Notes: generated by a model from the letters alone, not told the origin. Shown: positions 1 through 7,795, counted from the stretch's first letter. The stretch: 64,000 nt of DNA from CAYOYK01 sp964408185 (GCA_964408185.1 CAYOYK010000001.1:92606-156605); one strand, 5' to 3'. Program-made: numbers and translations.

Positions 1-52
1 GCAGGATGCGCCGCGCGCCGTCCTCGGCAGGCGGATAGATCAGCCCGCTCAC
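1..52 (-). CDS. truA: Probable tRNA pseudouridine synthase A, N-terminal fragment
   Basis: This is only the first 17 codons of a gene that runs off the left edge. A GTG start overlaps the TGA stop of ecfT as GTGA, the usual sign of translational coupling. The visible peptide begins with a short extension and ends in RRIL, which matches the beginning of the RRILLTVxYDGT strand found in TruA. In Firmicutes truA commonly follows ecfA1-ecfA2-ecfT, so position supports the call more than sequence does. TruA makes pseudouridine at positions 38-40 of the tRNA anticodon arm. The remainder of the gene is outside the window, so the product is an inference. Confidence 0.45.
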   Translation of the reverse strand, partial: MSGLIYPPAEDGARRIL

Positions 53-855
53 AGCGGAATCTTGCCGCAGAAGATCACGGCCAGCAGCGCCGCCACGGAA
101 ACGCCCAGCGCGACCCAATCCACCCGCGTCAGGCGCAGCACCCGCAGGCGCGTGCGGCCCTCGCCGCCGTGGTAGCAGCGCGCCTCCATGGCCATGGCCA
201 GCTCTCCCGCGCGGCGGAACGCGCTGACGAACAGCGGCACCAGCAGCGGAATCATCGCCTTGGCGCGGGCCAGCAGGTTGCCGCTCTCAAAGTCGGCCCC
301 GCGCGCCATCTGCGCCTTCATTATCTTATCGGTTTCCTCGATCAGCGTGGGGATGAAGCGCAGGGCGATGGTCATCATCATCGCCAGCTCATGCGCGGGA
401 AAGTGAATCAGCTTGAGCGGCTTGAGCAGCAGCTCGATGCCGTCCGAAAGCGCCACGGGGGACGTGGTCAGCGTGAGCAGCGACGTGCCCGCCACAAGGA
501 ACACCAGCCGCATGGCAAAGTGTACAGCCAGCAAAAGCCCCTCCCGCGTAATTTTAAGCACCCAGATCTGCACCCAAACGGTCTCCCCGGCCGAAAAAAA
601 CAAATTCAGCAAAAATGTCAGGATCAGCAAAAAGCGCAGGGGCTTGACCGCCTTGAGCATCTGCTTGACGGTAAGCCCGGCCACCTTGGTGCACAGGATG
701 ATGTAAGCCAGCGGCAGCACGTACCACACGGGGCTGGTCACGCAAAAGATCATGGCGATATACACGCCCGTGAGCAAGATCTTCATGCGCGGGTCCATGC
801 GGTGGATGGGGCTGCTGCCGGGCATGTACTGCCCAAGGGTCACGTCTCTCAGCAT
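49..855 (-). CDS. ecfT: Energy-coupling factor transporter transmembrane protein EcfT
   Basis: EcfT is the shared membrane scaffold of group II ECF vitamin importers: it couples the EcfA1/EcfA2 ATPases to exchangeable substrate-binding S components. The 268-residue product, the usual family size, has several hydrophobic helices (around residues 25-60, 100-130 and 245-265) and the two coupling regions rich in Ala-Arg, seen here as MARGADFESG and MEARCYHGGEGRTR. The start was chosen at the ATG preceded by GCAAGGAGG; a longer upstream reading is the overlap with ecfA2 in another frame. It overlaps ecfA2 by 7 bases and probably shares its transcript. The S component must be encoded elsewhere. Confidence 0.95.
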   Translation of the reverse strand: MLRDVTLGQYMPGSSPIHRMDPRMKILLTGVYIAMIFCVTSPVWYVLPLAYIILCTKVAGLTVKQMLKAVKPLRFLLILTFLLNLFFSAGETVWVQIWVLKITREGLLLAVHFAMRLVFLVAGTSLLTLTTSPVALSDGIELLLKPLKLIHFPAHELAMMMTIALRFIPTLIEETDKIMKAQMARGADFESGNLLARAKAMIPLLVPLFVSAFRRAGELAMAMEARCYHGGEGRTRLRVLRLTRVDWVALGVSVAALLAVIFCGKIPL

Positions 856-1712
856 ACGCCCGCCTCCTTGCCCAGCCTGACGAGCGCATCGTACATCTCG
901 TCCAGGGTATAGAGGTCGTCCGGGAGCGGAAAGCCCTGCCAGATGAGCAGGTGGCACAGCGCGGCGGCCTGCGGCACGCCCAGCCCGATGCTTGCCAGCA
1001 GCTTTTGCTGCCGGAACACCTCGCGCGGCGTGCCGTCGAGCACCAGCTCGCCGTGGCTCATCACCAGCAGACGCGTGGCGAGGCTGGCGATATCATCCAT
1101 GCTGTGGCTGACCATCACGATGGTGCGGTCGCCCGCCGCGTGCAGCGCCTGTATCATGCTGAGTATGGCGTTGCGGCCCTGTGGGTCGAGGCCGGCGGTG
1201 GGCTCGTCCAGAATCAGCGTGCCGGGCCGCATGGCCAGCACGCCCGCGATAGCGACGCGGCGCATCTGCCCGCCGGAAAGCTCAAACGGCGAGCGCTGGC
1301 CGATCATCTCCAAGTCCAGCCCGACCTGCGCGCACGCCTCGCGCACGCGGTCGTCGATCTCCTCCTTGCCAAGGCCCATGTTCTTAGGCCCAAAGGCGAT
1401 ATCCTTGGCGACGGTCTCCTCAAAAAGCTGATATTCCGGGTACTGGAACACCAGCCCGACGCGCCTGCGCACATCCCGCAGGCTTACGCCCTTGGCGGTG
1501 ATATCCAGCCCGTCCACGACCACGCGGCCGCTGGTAGGCTTGAGCAGACCGTTGAGATGCTGCACAAGGGTGGTCTTGCCGCTGCCTGTATGCCCCAGCA
1601 GGCCGATAAACTCGCCGTCCTCGATGGTGACGGTGATATCGCTGACGGCGGTCGCGGTAAAGGGGCTGTCGGGCAGATAGGTATGCGTCAGATGCTCTAT
1701 TTGGATGGGCAT
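849..1712 (-). CDS. ecfA2: Energy-coupling factor transporter ATP-binding protein EcfA2
   Basis: This is the second ATPase of the ECF module, powering vitamin uptake in the inner membrane with EcfA1 and EcfT. The 287-residue protein has a Walker A motif GHTGSGKTT near residue 40, a Q-loop in VFQYPEYQLFE, the ABC signature LSGGQMRR, a Walker B LILDEPTAGLDP and a switch His in VMVSHSMDD. The start ATG lies inside the end of ecfA1 (16-base overlap), so the two are translationally coupled. A longer upstream open frame is a shadow of ecfA1. LILDEP with Glu intact indicates an active ATPase. Confidence 0.95.
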   Translation of the reverse strand: MPIQIEHLTHTYLPDSPFTATAVSDITVTIEDGEFIGLLGHTGSGKTTLVQHLNGLLKPTSGRVVVDGLDITAKGVSLRDVRRRVGLVFQYPEYQLFEETVAKDIAFGPKNMGLGKEEIDDRVREACAQVGLDLEMIGQRSPFELSGGQMRRVAIAGVLAMRPGTLILDEPTAGLDPQGRNAILSMIQALHAAGDRTIVMVSHSMDDIASLATRLLVMSHGELVLDGTPREVFRQQKLLASIGLGVPQAAALCHLLIWQGFPLPDDLYTLDEMYDALVRLGKEAGVC

Positions 1713-2572
1713 AGAATCGCCTTCAGCTCCCTTCCCATTTCGTCTACGGTGAGCACGCCGTCCGGCAGGGGCATGCCCGCCTGCCGCAGCCGACGCGCCA
1801 GCGTCGCCATGGGCGGCACGTCCAGCCCCAGCGACTGCACCTTCTCCACCTGTGCAAAGACATCGTGCGGCGTACCGTCCATGGCGACGGCTCCGCCGTC
1901 CAGCACGATTACGCGGTCGCACTGGGCGGCCTCCTCCATGTAGTGGGTGATCCACAGCACGGTGATGTTCTGCTCGCGGTTGAGCTTGCGCACGGTTTTG
2001 AGCACCTCGGCGCGGCCGGAGGGGTCCAGCATGGCGGTGGCCTCGTCGAGGATCATCACTTCGGGAGCCATGGCCAGCACGCCCGCGATCGCGACGCGCT
2101 GCTTTTGCCCGCCGCTGAGCATGTGCGGCGCGGAGCCCGCGTACTCCGTCATTCGGACGGCATGCAGAGCGGCGTCGATGCGCGGGAGCATCTCCATCTG
2201 CGGCACGCCGAGGTTCTCCAGCCCGAAGGCGACGTCCTCGCGCACCACGGTGGAGACGATCTGGTTATCCGGGTTCTGGAACACCATGCCCGCGTGACGG
2301 CGGATCTCCCACGGCTTGTCGGTCTGCGCGGTATCCATGCCGCAGACCAGCACGCGGCCCTCGGTAGGCAAATAGAGCGCGTTCATCAGCTTGGCCAGCG
2401 TGCTCTTGCCGGAGCCGTTATGCCCCAGCACAGCCACAAAGCTGCCCTTTTGGATGGACAAGTCCACGTGATCGACGGCGCGGCGGCCTTCCTCATAGGC
2501 GTAGCATGCGCCCTCGGCTTGCAGGGGCGGGGCGCTCACGTTGCAGGATACGTCGGGTTCGTTTTGCTGCAT
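1697..2572 (-). CDS. ecfA1: Energy-coupling factor transporter ATP-binding protein EcfA1
   Basis: First gene of the ECF module. The 291-residue ATPase has Walker A GHNGSGKST, Q-loop VFQNPDNQIV, signature LSGGQKQR, Walker B VMILDEATAMLDP and a switch His in LWITHYMEE. Walker B ends in DEAT, as is common for EcfA1, whereas EcfA2 has DEPT. An AAAGGAG ribosome binding site precedes the ATG, and an extended -10 promoter lies about 60 bases upstream. With EcfA2 and EcfT it would energise uptake of several vitamins; nothing in the window identifies which S components pair with it. Confidence 0.95.
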   Translation of the reverse strand: MQQNEPDVSCNVSAPPLQAEGACYAYEEGRRAVDHVDLSIQKGSFVAVLGHNGSGKSTLAKLMNALYLPTEGRVLVCGMDTAQTDKPWEIRRHAGMVFQNPDNQIVSTVVREDVAFGLENLGVPQMEMLPRIDAALHAVRMTEYAGSAPHMLSGGQKQRVAIAGVLAMAPEVMILDEATAMLDPSGRAEVLKTVRKLNREQNITVLWITHYMEEAAQCDRVIVLDGGAVAMDGTPHDVFAQVEKVQSLGLDVPPMATLARRLRQAGMPLPDGVLTVDEMGRELKAILCPSK

Positions 2573-2631
2573 GATGTCTCCTTTGGGCGCGAAATCATTG
2601 GCTCAAACCGTGCGGATTCGTTTGGGCGCTC

Positions 2632-2640
2632 CATTATAGC
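2632..2640 (-). promoter_or_regulatory. Extended -10 promoter for the ecf operon
   Basis: On the minus strand TGCTATAAT is a perfect -10 hexamer with the TG of an extended -10; the -35 region is poor. The leader between it and ecfA1 contains an imperfect hairpin (GCCCAAAC pairing with GTTTGAGC). No riboswitch fold was recognised. Confidence 0.6.
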
Positions 2641-2688
2641 ATGTTTTGACGCGAAGGAACAGAGCCAAGCCGAAAGCGGGCGCGCAGC

Positions 2689-3444
2689 TCATTTTTTGCC
2701 TGCATACTTGCTGGGTGGCTTGTATTCAACATTGCTTTCATCCTTGCCTGCGCCCTTGCCGGATTGCTTGCTAGCATCCTTGCCTGCGCCCTTGCCGGAT
2801 TGCTTGCTAGCATCCTTGCCTGCGTCCCTGCCGGGTTGCTTGCTTTCATCCTTGCCTGCGCTCCTGCCGAGTTGCTTGCTAGCACCCTTGCCTGCGTCCC
2901 TGCCGGGCTGCTTGCTAGCACCCTTGCCTGCGCCCTTGCCGGACGAGCGCGCCAGCGGCACGTCCGGCAGCGCGGCGGCCCAGCGGCGCGCGTTCTCGCA
3001 GTCCCGGCAGAGCTGCGCGGCGAGGCTCGCGCCGCCGCTGAAGCGCATCTCCGGGCGCAGGAAGCAGCCATAGCAGAGCCTCGCGCGCCAGCCGTACGCG
3101 TCGCCATCGAAATCGAGCAGATGCGCCTCCACTGTGGGCGGCCCTTCCGGGAAGGTGGGGTGCGTGCCTTGGTTGAGCACCGCCAAGTAGGGCCGCGTAC
3201 TATCGCAAGGAGCGCCCGCCTGTGTTTTCTCCGTGCCCGTCGGCTGCGGGCAGGCGTCGCCTTGGCTTGGCAGCAGCCAGCACAGCGCCGCGTATACCCC
3301 GTTGTGCGGCGAGGCCGTTCCGCCGTCCGCCTGCAAATTGAGCGTCGGGAAGCCGATGGTGCGGCCCAGCTGCTTGCCGTGCGTCACGACGCCCTCCAGC
3401 ACGCACAGCGGTGTGAAGGGCAGATTGCTCGCGGGCACGCTCAT
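2689..3444 (-). CDS. Stand-alone riboflavin kinase with repetitive lysine-rich C-terminal tail
   Basis: The N-terminal ~160 residues are a riboflavin kinase domain, which phosphorylates riboflavin to FMN. It shows the family motifs in order: GKQLGRTIGFPTLNL near residue 25, NGVYA, LNQGTHPTF, VEAHLLDFDGDAYG and LRPEMRF. The FMN adenylyltransferase half of bifunctional RibF is absent. The last ~75 residues are a low-complexity tail of six 12-residue repeats, roughly G-K/R-x-A-G-K-x-x-S-K-Q-x, strongly basic and probably unstructured. The start was placed at the ATG that overlaps the upstream flavodoxin stop (ATGA); a longer upstream frame is a shadow. A kinase making FMN coupled to a flavodoxin is functionally coherent. 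The role of the tail is unknown. Confidence 0.82.
   Translation of the reverse strand: MSVPASNLPFTPLCVLEGVVTHGKQLGRTIGFPTLNLQADGGTASPHNGVYAALCWLLPSQGDACPQPTGTEKTQAGAPCDSTRPYLAVLNQGTHPTFPEGPPTVEAHLLDFDGDAYGWRARLCYGCFLRPEMRFSGGASLAAQLCRDCENARRWAAALPDVPLARSSGKGAGKGASKQPGRDAGKGASKQLGRSAGKDESKQPGRDAGKDASKQSGKGAGKDASKQSGKGAGKDESNVEYKPPSKYAGKK
2728..2943 (-). repeat. Six tandem 36-bp repeats encoding the riboflavin kinase tail
   Basis: Six consecutive 36-bp units in register with the reading frame each encode 12 residues; adjacent units differ at only a few positions and end in the CCGGA/CCGGG-type junction seen every 36 bases. This looks like a coding minisatellite that could change copy number by slippage without breaking the frame. 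Confidence 0.85.
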
Positions 3445-3929
3445 TCCGCCTGCCCGCCCAGCAGCGCCTGCGCAAAGCTCAGGATGCGCTCCTGCCGGAT
3501 GCCCTCCGCGTGGAAGGGGTTGTTCTCCTGCTTGGCGACCATGCTGACAATCATCTTTTCCAAGCCATGCAGGTTCTCCGGCACAATTTCCCCGCCAAAG
3601 GAGTCTACGGCCACGGCGGCCTGCATCAGCGCATCCGGGAGCTGCCGCGCGAGCGTCTCGCGCGCCCGATCGGGATCGGCGCTGCAAACAAACAGACCCA
3701 CGCGGCGGGACAGAAGCTCCTCGGCGTGCCGGGCGGCGTATCGGCACGCCAGCTTGTGCCATCGGCCCATGCGCACGCTGCCGCCCAGCGCCACGCAATC
3801 ATAGCCCTCCAGCGAAGGAACCGCGCCCGACAGATCGCACAGTGTGCTGTCAGGCAGCATGCGTGCGAGCATCTCCGCCGCGCGACGGGTTGTGCCGGAC
3901 TTGGAGGCGAACAATATCAATGTTTTCAT
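3441..3929 (-). CDS. Flavodoxin domain protein (HemG-like)
   Basis: A 162-residue single-domain flavodoxin-type protein. The N-terminus has the FMN phosphate loop (LILFASKSGTTRRAA), followed by YDCVALGGSVRMGRWH, which resembles the flavodoxin-5 family that includes menaquinone-dependent protoporphyrinogen oxidase HemG. No heme genes are nearby, so an electron carrier or small oxidoreductase is the safer call. An AAAGGAG site precedes the ATG, and the stop overlaps the start of the riboflavin kinase gene, so FMN synthesis and this FMN protein are probably co-translated. Confidence 0.8.
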   Translation of the reverse strand: MKTLILFASKSGTTRRAAEMLARMLPDSTLCDLSGAVPSLEGYDCVALGGSVRMGRWHKLACRYAARHAEELLSRRVGLFVCSADPDRARETLARQLPDALMQAAVAVDSFGGEIVPENLHGLEKMIVSMVAKQENNPFHAEGIRQERILSFAQALLGGQAE

Positions 3930-3961
3930 CTGGCAGGCTCCTTTGTTATGGTTTCATAGGC

Positions 3962-3990
3962 AGGGTATCACACGCGGCGCGCGCCGTCAA
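3962..3990 (-). promoter_or_regulatory. Candidate promoter for the flavodoxin-riboflavin kinase pair
   Basis: Minus-strand TTGACG and TACCCT are separated by 17 bases, about 35 bases upstream of the flavodoxin start. The -35 is good and the -10 weak. Confidence 0.45.
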
Positions 3991-4069
3991 TGTTTTCCGC
4001 GCGGGCGCACGCAATTCATAAGTCGGGCGGTTTTTACAGAAATATGATGCAATCCTGAAATGCGTATGG

Positions 4070-4102
4070 TATAATATAATATCTTGCAATCGGCTGATTG
4101 CA
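4070..4102 (+). promoter_or_regulatory. Extended -10 promoter and leader hairpin before the CNNM-type gene
   Basis: TATGGTATAAT gives an extended -10. Just downstream TGCAATC-GGCT-GATTGCA forms a 7-bp hairpin in the leader, ahead of the AAGGAGGG ribosome binding site. The hairpin is too small to call a riboswitch. Confidence 0.5.
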
Positions 4103-4126
4103 GATACAAGTAAGGAGGGCTATTCC

Positions 4127-5485
4127 TTGGACGACCCGATAGGCGGTCAATTACTGCTCCAATTCCTGCTCATTCTCATCAACGCGTTCTTTGCGGCGAC
4201 AGAGATCGCCGTAATCTCCCTCAACGACAACCGTATCCGCAAAATGGCGGAGGATGGAGACAAAAAGGCCGCTCTCATGCTCAAGCTCGCGGAGAGCCCG
4301 AACAAATTCCTATCCACCATACAGGTCTGCATCACGCTCAGCGGCTTTCTTGCCAGCGCGTTCGCTGCGGACAACTTCGCCTCCCGCATCACCAGGGCGC
4401 TGATGGCAAACGGTTGGGCCCTGACCAGCGAACACGTGCTCAACACCCTGTGCGTCATCGTCATCACCGTTGTGCTGTCCTACTTTACGCTCGTGCTCGG
4501 CGAGCTGACCCCCAAGCGCATCGCCATGGTCAAGCCGGAAAAGGTCGCCCGTATGAGCTGCGGCGTGATCAACGTGGTGGCCGCAATTTTCAAGCCCATC
4601 GTTTGGCTGCTCTCCGTAAGCACCAACGGCCTGCTCAAGCTCCTGCGCATCAACACCAAGGAGACCGGCGACGAGGTGACGGAAGAGGAGATCCGCATGA
4701 TGGTGGATATCGGCGGCGAAAACGGCGCGATCCAGCAAGACGAGCGGACGATGATCGAAAACATTTTTGAGTTCAACAACCGCACGGCGGCGGAAATTAT
4801 GATCCACCGCATGGATGTGGTATCCATACAGCTCAGCGACGACGACGACCAGATTCTGCAAGCCATACAGGAGTCCGGGCTGAGCCGGTTCCCCGTGTAC
4901 GACGAGGATATCGACGATATCAAAGGCGTGCTGAACACGCGCGATTTCCTGATCAACGCGCAAAGCGACGCGCCCAAGACCGTCAAGCAGCTGCTGCGCC
5001 CCGCCTACCTTGTGCCGGAAACCGTGCTGGCCGACGCGCTCTTCCGCGATATGCAAAAGCGCAAGGTGCACATGGCCATCGTGGTGGACGAATACGGCGG
5101 CATGAGCGGCATTGTGACCATGGAGGACCTGCTGGAGGAGATCGTCGGCAACATCTACGACGAGTTTGATCCCACCGAGGAGGCCGAGATCGTTAAGCTG
5201 GAGGATAACCTCTGGCGCGTGGACGGCTCCACCGATTTGGAGACGCTGGGCGACGCGCTGGATGTGGAGCTGCCTCTTGACGAGGAGTACGACACGCTGG
5301 GCGGCATGGTGTTCAGCTGCTTCACCGCCATTCCGGAAGACGGCTCGACCCCCGTTGTGACCGTCAACGGCCTGCGCGTGCAGGTGGAGGAGATCGCCGA
5401 TCACCGCGTTGAAAAGGCGCTGGTAAGCATCCTGCCCAAGCCGGCCAAGGACGAGGACGACAAAAAGCCGGAGGACGACAAGTAG
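4127..5485 (+). CDS. CNNM/HlyC-CorC family membrane protein with CBS domains
   Basis: The 452-residue protein has the DUF21/CNNM transmembrane domain in the first ~190 residues (NAFFAATEIAVISLN near the N-terminus, then further hydrophobic helices), a pair of CBS domains (EIMIHRMDVVSIQ and later LVPETVLADALFRDMQKR; conserved DEYGGMSGIVTMEDLLEEIVG), and a C-terminal CorC/HlyC domain with DTLGGMVF. The family is linked to Mg2+/Co2+ efflux or homeostasis; 'hemolysin' names are historical. TTG is the start because it sits 7 bases after AGGAGGG and opens directly into the first helix. The C-terminus ends in a short charged tail (KDEDDKKPEDDK). It appears monocistronic. Confidence 0.88.
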   Translation: MDDPIGGQLLLQFLLILINAFFAATEIAVISLNDNRIRKMAEDGDKKAALMLKLAESPNKFLSTIQVCITLSGFLASAFAADNFASRITRALMANGWALTSEHVLNTLCVIVITVVLSYFTLVLGELTPKRIAMVKPEKVARMSCGVINVVAAIFKPIVWLLSVSTNGLLKLLRINTKETGDEVTEEEIRMMVDIGGENGAIQQDERTMIENIFEFNNRTAAEIMIHRMDVVSIQLSDDDDQILQAIQESGLSRFPVYDEDIDDIKGVLNTRDFLINAQSDAPKTVKQLLRPAYLVPETVLADALFRDMQKRKVHMAIVVDEYGGMSGIVTMEDLLEEIVGNIYDEFDPTEEAEIVKLEDNLWRVDGSTDLETLGDALDVELPLDEEYDTLGGMVFSCFTAIPEDGSTPVVTVNGLRVQVEEIADHRVEKALVSILPKPAKDEDDKKPEDDK

Positions 5486-5492
5486 TCGCCGC

Positions 5493-5757
5493 GGGGCCGC
5501 CAAGCGCGGCCCCAAGCCTGTCGATAGCCCCTGAGGGGCTTGGGGAGCCGCGCTCCCCAAATGGGTTCCGCCTTCGGCGACCTGTGCGTCGAAGGCGGCG
5601 GCGTTGCATAGCAACGCTTCCCTACGCTTTTCGCCGGCCGCGTTCTGTGAGGGAGGCCCTCCGCCGACCGAACAGGTTGCAGGCGAAAAGCGCAAGCCTC
5701 AACAAAGTGGCAAAGCCACTTTGCTGAAACTCACGCGGGGCCGCCAAGCGCGGCCCC
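5493..5757. repeat. Hairpin-dense intergenic repeat bounded by two copies of a 21-bp stem-loop
   Basis: This gene-free stretch holds at least seven inverted repeats. An identical 21-bp hairpin (GGGGCCGC-CAAGC-GCGGCCCC) sits at both ends, 5493-5513 and 5737-5757. Between them are AGCCCC/GGGGCT, TTGGGGAGC/GCTCCCCAA, CCGCCTTCG/CGAAGGCGG, GCGTTGC/GCAACGC, a long CGCTTTTCGCC/GGCGAAAAGCG pair and CAAAGTGGC/GCCACTTTG. No protein is supported. It resembles a composite REP/BIME-type or MITE-like repeat; the outer hairpins may also end transcription of the upstream gene. Confidence 0.7.
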
Positions 5758-5779
5758 TTATCCATGTAACGGAGGCATT

Positions 5780-6412
5780 ATGTATTTCTTTTGGGACTTT
5801 GACGGAACCTTGTACGATACCTACCCCGCGCTGAGCCAAGCCATGTCTCAGGCCGCGAGAGAGCTGGGCGTGGAGCTTTCGCCGGACGAGTCTCTGGCGC
5901 TGATGAAGGTCTCCGCGTATCACGCGGCGTGCGTGGTGGCCGAGCGCGCCCATGCGCCCAAAGAGGATGTGCTCGCGCGCTATGCCTGCCACCACGGCTG
6001 GCAGACGGGCTGCCCGCTCTATACGGGCGCGAGGGAATGCCTGCAGCGCCTTCACGACGCGGGCTGCCGCCATGCGCTGTACACGCACCGCGGCCCCACC
6101 GGCAAGCTGTGCTTGGAGCGCGACGGCATCCTGCCGCTGTTTGACGATGTGATCGACCGCACGAGCGGCTTCCCGGACAAGCCCGCGCCGGACGCGGTGC
6201 GTTATTTGCTGCGTGAGCACGAGCTTGCGCCGCGTCAGGCGCTGATGATCGGCGACCGCGATATCGATCTGCTGGCGGCCTCCAACGCGGGAGTCGGCGG
6301 CGTTCTGTTCGATCCGGGCGGCTTCTACCCCGATTTCCCCGCCGAGTACCGCGCGTCCGGCTTTGCGGCGCTGACCGAGCTGCTGCTCCGCGTGGCGAAG
6401 GAACGCGGCTAA
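5780..6412 (+). CDS. HAD-superfamily phosphatase (phosphoglycolate phosphatase-like)
   Basis: The 210-residue protein starts with the HAD motif I FFWDFDGTLYDTYPA, containing the nucleophile Asp and the acid/base Asp two residues later. Motif II is in YTHRGPTG, motif III Lys in GFPDKPAPDA and motif IV in MIGDRDIDLLAA. The cap inserted after motif I is helical and small, as in the Gph/PgmB subfamily. Substrate cannot be deduced. GGAGGC precedes the ATG. Its stop overlaps the end of ispE on the other strand by 4 bases. Confidence 0.85.
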   Translation: MYFFWDFDGTLYDTYPALSQAMSQAARELGVELSPDESLALMKVSAYHAACVVAERAHAPKEDVLARYACHHGWQTGCPLYTGARECLQRLHDAGCRHALYTHRGPTGKLCLERDGILPLFDDVIDRTSGFPDKPAPDAVRYLLREHELAPRQALMIGDRDIDLLAASNAGVGGVLFDPGGFYPDFPAEYRASGFAALTELLLRVAKERG

Positions 6413-7278
6413 TCCGTTAAGCTCACGCCATAGGACGATGTGCGCGTGCGCACGCAAACGGGCCAGCGCCGCGCGAGCGCCGCGCAAGCGCCGCTCGCGG
6501 CGGATGGATCGGCAAACAGGCCGTATACCGCCGAGCCGCTGCCGGTCATCTGCGCAAGCTGCGCGCCCTCGGCAAGCAGCGCCTCTATCGCCTCGCCTAT
6601 GGCGGGGCGTTTGCTTTGGCTCACCGCCGTCAGCACATTGCCGACCGAGGCGGCCAGCAGCGCGCGGTCACCCGTCAGCAGGGCGCGCTGGGCCGCGTCC
6701 GTATCCGGATGCTTCTGCGGCGGCAGCGCGTCATACCCCGCAAAAACATCGCGTGTGGAAAGCCCTTCGCAGGGCTGCACGATCACCAAGTCGTAGGTCG
6801 GCGCGGGCGCAAGGGGCGCGAGCCTCTCCCCCACGCCGCCCACGCGCGCCAGACCGCCTTGCAGCACAAAGGGCACGTCCGCGCCCAGCGTCAGGGCGAT
6901 CTCCAGCAGCGCGTCCATCGGCAGGCGCAGTCCCCATATTTGGTTCAGGCCCGCCAGCGCGGCGGCCGCGTCGGCGCTTCCGCCGCCCATGCCCGCGCCC
7001 ATCGGGATGCGCTTTTCCAAGCGCATGCGCGCGCCGGGGTTCCCCCGCGTGTAGGGCCGGAGCGCCCGCGCGGCCTTGCAGACAAGGTTGTCGTCGTCCG
7101 CGGCCAGCCCGCCGCCGCCCGCAATCGAAAGCGTCAGCTCGTCGGCAGGCTCAAGGCAGAGCGTATCCGCCAGCTCGACCGCCGAAAGGAGCATATCCAT
7201 CTGGTGATAGCCGTCCGCGCGGCGGCCCAGAATATCCAGCGTCCAGTTGATTTTTGCTCGCGCCGTAAGCCGCAGCAT
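6409..7278 (-). CDS. ispE: 4-(cytidine 5'-diphospho)-2-C-methyl-D-erythritol kinase
   Basis: IspE phosphorylates CDP-methylerythritol in the MEP isoprenoid pathway; ispG later in the window belongs to the same pathway. The 289-residue GHMP kinase shows the N-terminal ARAKINWTLDILGRRADGYH, the ATP loop PMGAGMGGGSADAAAAL near residue 95 and the C-terminal GHMP motif MTGSGSAVYGLF. The ATG was chosen because the family begins at this LTARAKIN strand; the upstream extension reads through the promoter. It converges with the HAD gene, overlapping at the stops. Confidence 0.94.
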   Translation of the reverse strand: MLRLTARAKINWTLDILGRRADGYHQMDMLLSAVELADTLCLEPADELTLSIAGGGGLAADDDNLVCKAARALRPYTRGNPGARMRLEKRIPMGAGMGGGSADAAAALAGLNQIWGLRLPMDALLEIALTLGADVPFVLQGGLARVGGVGERLAPLAPAPTYDLVIVQPCEGLSTRDVFAGYDALPPQKHPDTDAAQRALLTGDRALLAASVGNVLTAVSQSKRPAIGEAIEALLAEGAQLAQMTGSGSAVYGLFADPSAASGACAALARRWPVCVRTRTSSYGVSLTD

Positions 7279-7311
7279 TGCATCCAGCCTCTTTTCATGG
7301 TATATTGAGTT

Positions 7312-7340
7312 ATTATAACATGCCTTTTGCCGCGTGTACA
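7312..7340 (-). promoter_or_regulatory. Promoter for ispE
   Basis: TGTACA and TATAAT on the minus strand are 17 bases apart, with TG in the extended -10 position. It lies in the 76-base divergent gap shared with the DUF1934 gene. Confidence 0.6.
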
Positions 7341-7354
7341 GAAGGAGGGATTCC

Positions 7355-7795
7355 ATGGCGGAGCGACAGGTGCTGATCTCCCTGAGCGCCAGCGCGACCG
7401 ACGAGGAGGGCCAGCAGGACAGCATGAACCTCATCACCAGCGGCACGCTGACGGATACCCCGCGCGGCTATCGTTTGGAATACGAAGAAAACCTTGACGA
7501 GGACGCTCCGCCCCAGCCCATCACACTGCTTATGGAGGACGGCGCCGTCACCATGCAGCGCGGCGGCGACTACGCCACCGGCATGGTGTTTGCCAAGGAT
7601 CAGCGGTACGAGGGACAATACCATACGCCGTATGGGTTTATTGATATGGCGGTCTTTTGCTCGCTGGTGCGCTACCGCATGGAGGAGGGCGCGGGCGAGC
7701 TGAAGCTGCGCTATCAGCTGGATGTGAGCGGGCAGTTTGCCGCTATGCACGAGCTGACGCTGCAAATCCTGCTCAAGGACGGCGACGCCGAGTGA
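7355..7795 (+). CDS. DUF1934 family beta-barrel protein
   Basis: The 146-residue protein matches the DUF1934 (YwiB-like) pattern: an N-terminal VLISLSASATDEEG strand, a glycine-rich ITSGTLTDTPRGYRLEYEE, then GMVFAKDQRYEGQYHTPYGFIDMAVF and a C-terminal strand pair. The family has a lipocalin-like beta-barrel fold, no established function, and is common in Firmicutes. The ATG 7 codons into the open frame was chosen because AGAAGGAGGG immediately precedes it. The stop overlaps the next start as GTGA. Confidence 0.82.
   Translation: MAERQVLISLSASATDEEGQQDSMNLITSGTLTDTPRGYRLEYEENLDEDAPPQPITLLMEDGAVTMQRGGDYATGMVFAKDQRYEGQYHTPYGFIDMAVFCSLVRYRMEEGAGELKLRYQLDVSGQFAAMHELTLQILLKDGDAE

Noticed and set aside
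169..912. Long plus-strand open frame opposite ecfT, and similar antisense frames opposite ecfA, tex, GH78, purL and polC
   Set aside because: They mirror highly biased third-codon GC of the real genes, lack ribosome binding sites, and their translations are Arg/Ala/His-rich without family motifs.
2764..3804. Plus-strand frame with a repetitive Leu-Ala-Cys-rich start
   Set aside because: It is the antisense reading of the 36-bp repeats in the riboflavin kinase gene; there is no start signal and no motif.
5493..5757. CRISPR array or riboswitch
   Set aside because: The inverted repeats differ from one another and there are no spacers of regular length; no known aptamer core was seen.
5604..5834. 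Short plus-strand frame across the hairpin block
   Set aside because: It runs through several perfect inverted repeats and into the HAD gene in another frame; no ribosome binding site precedes it.
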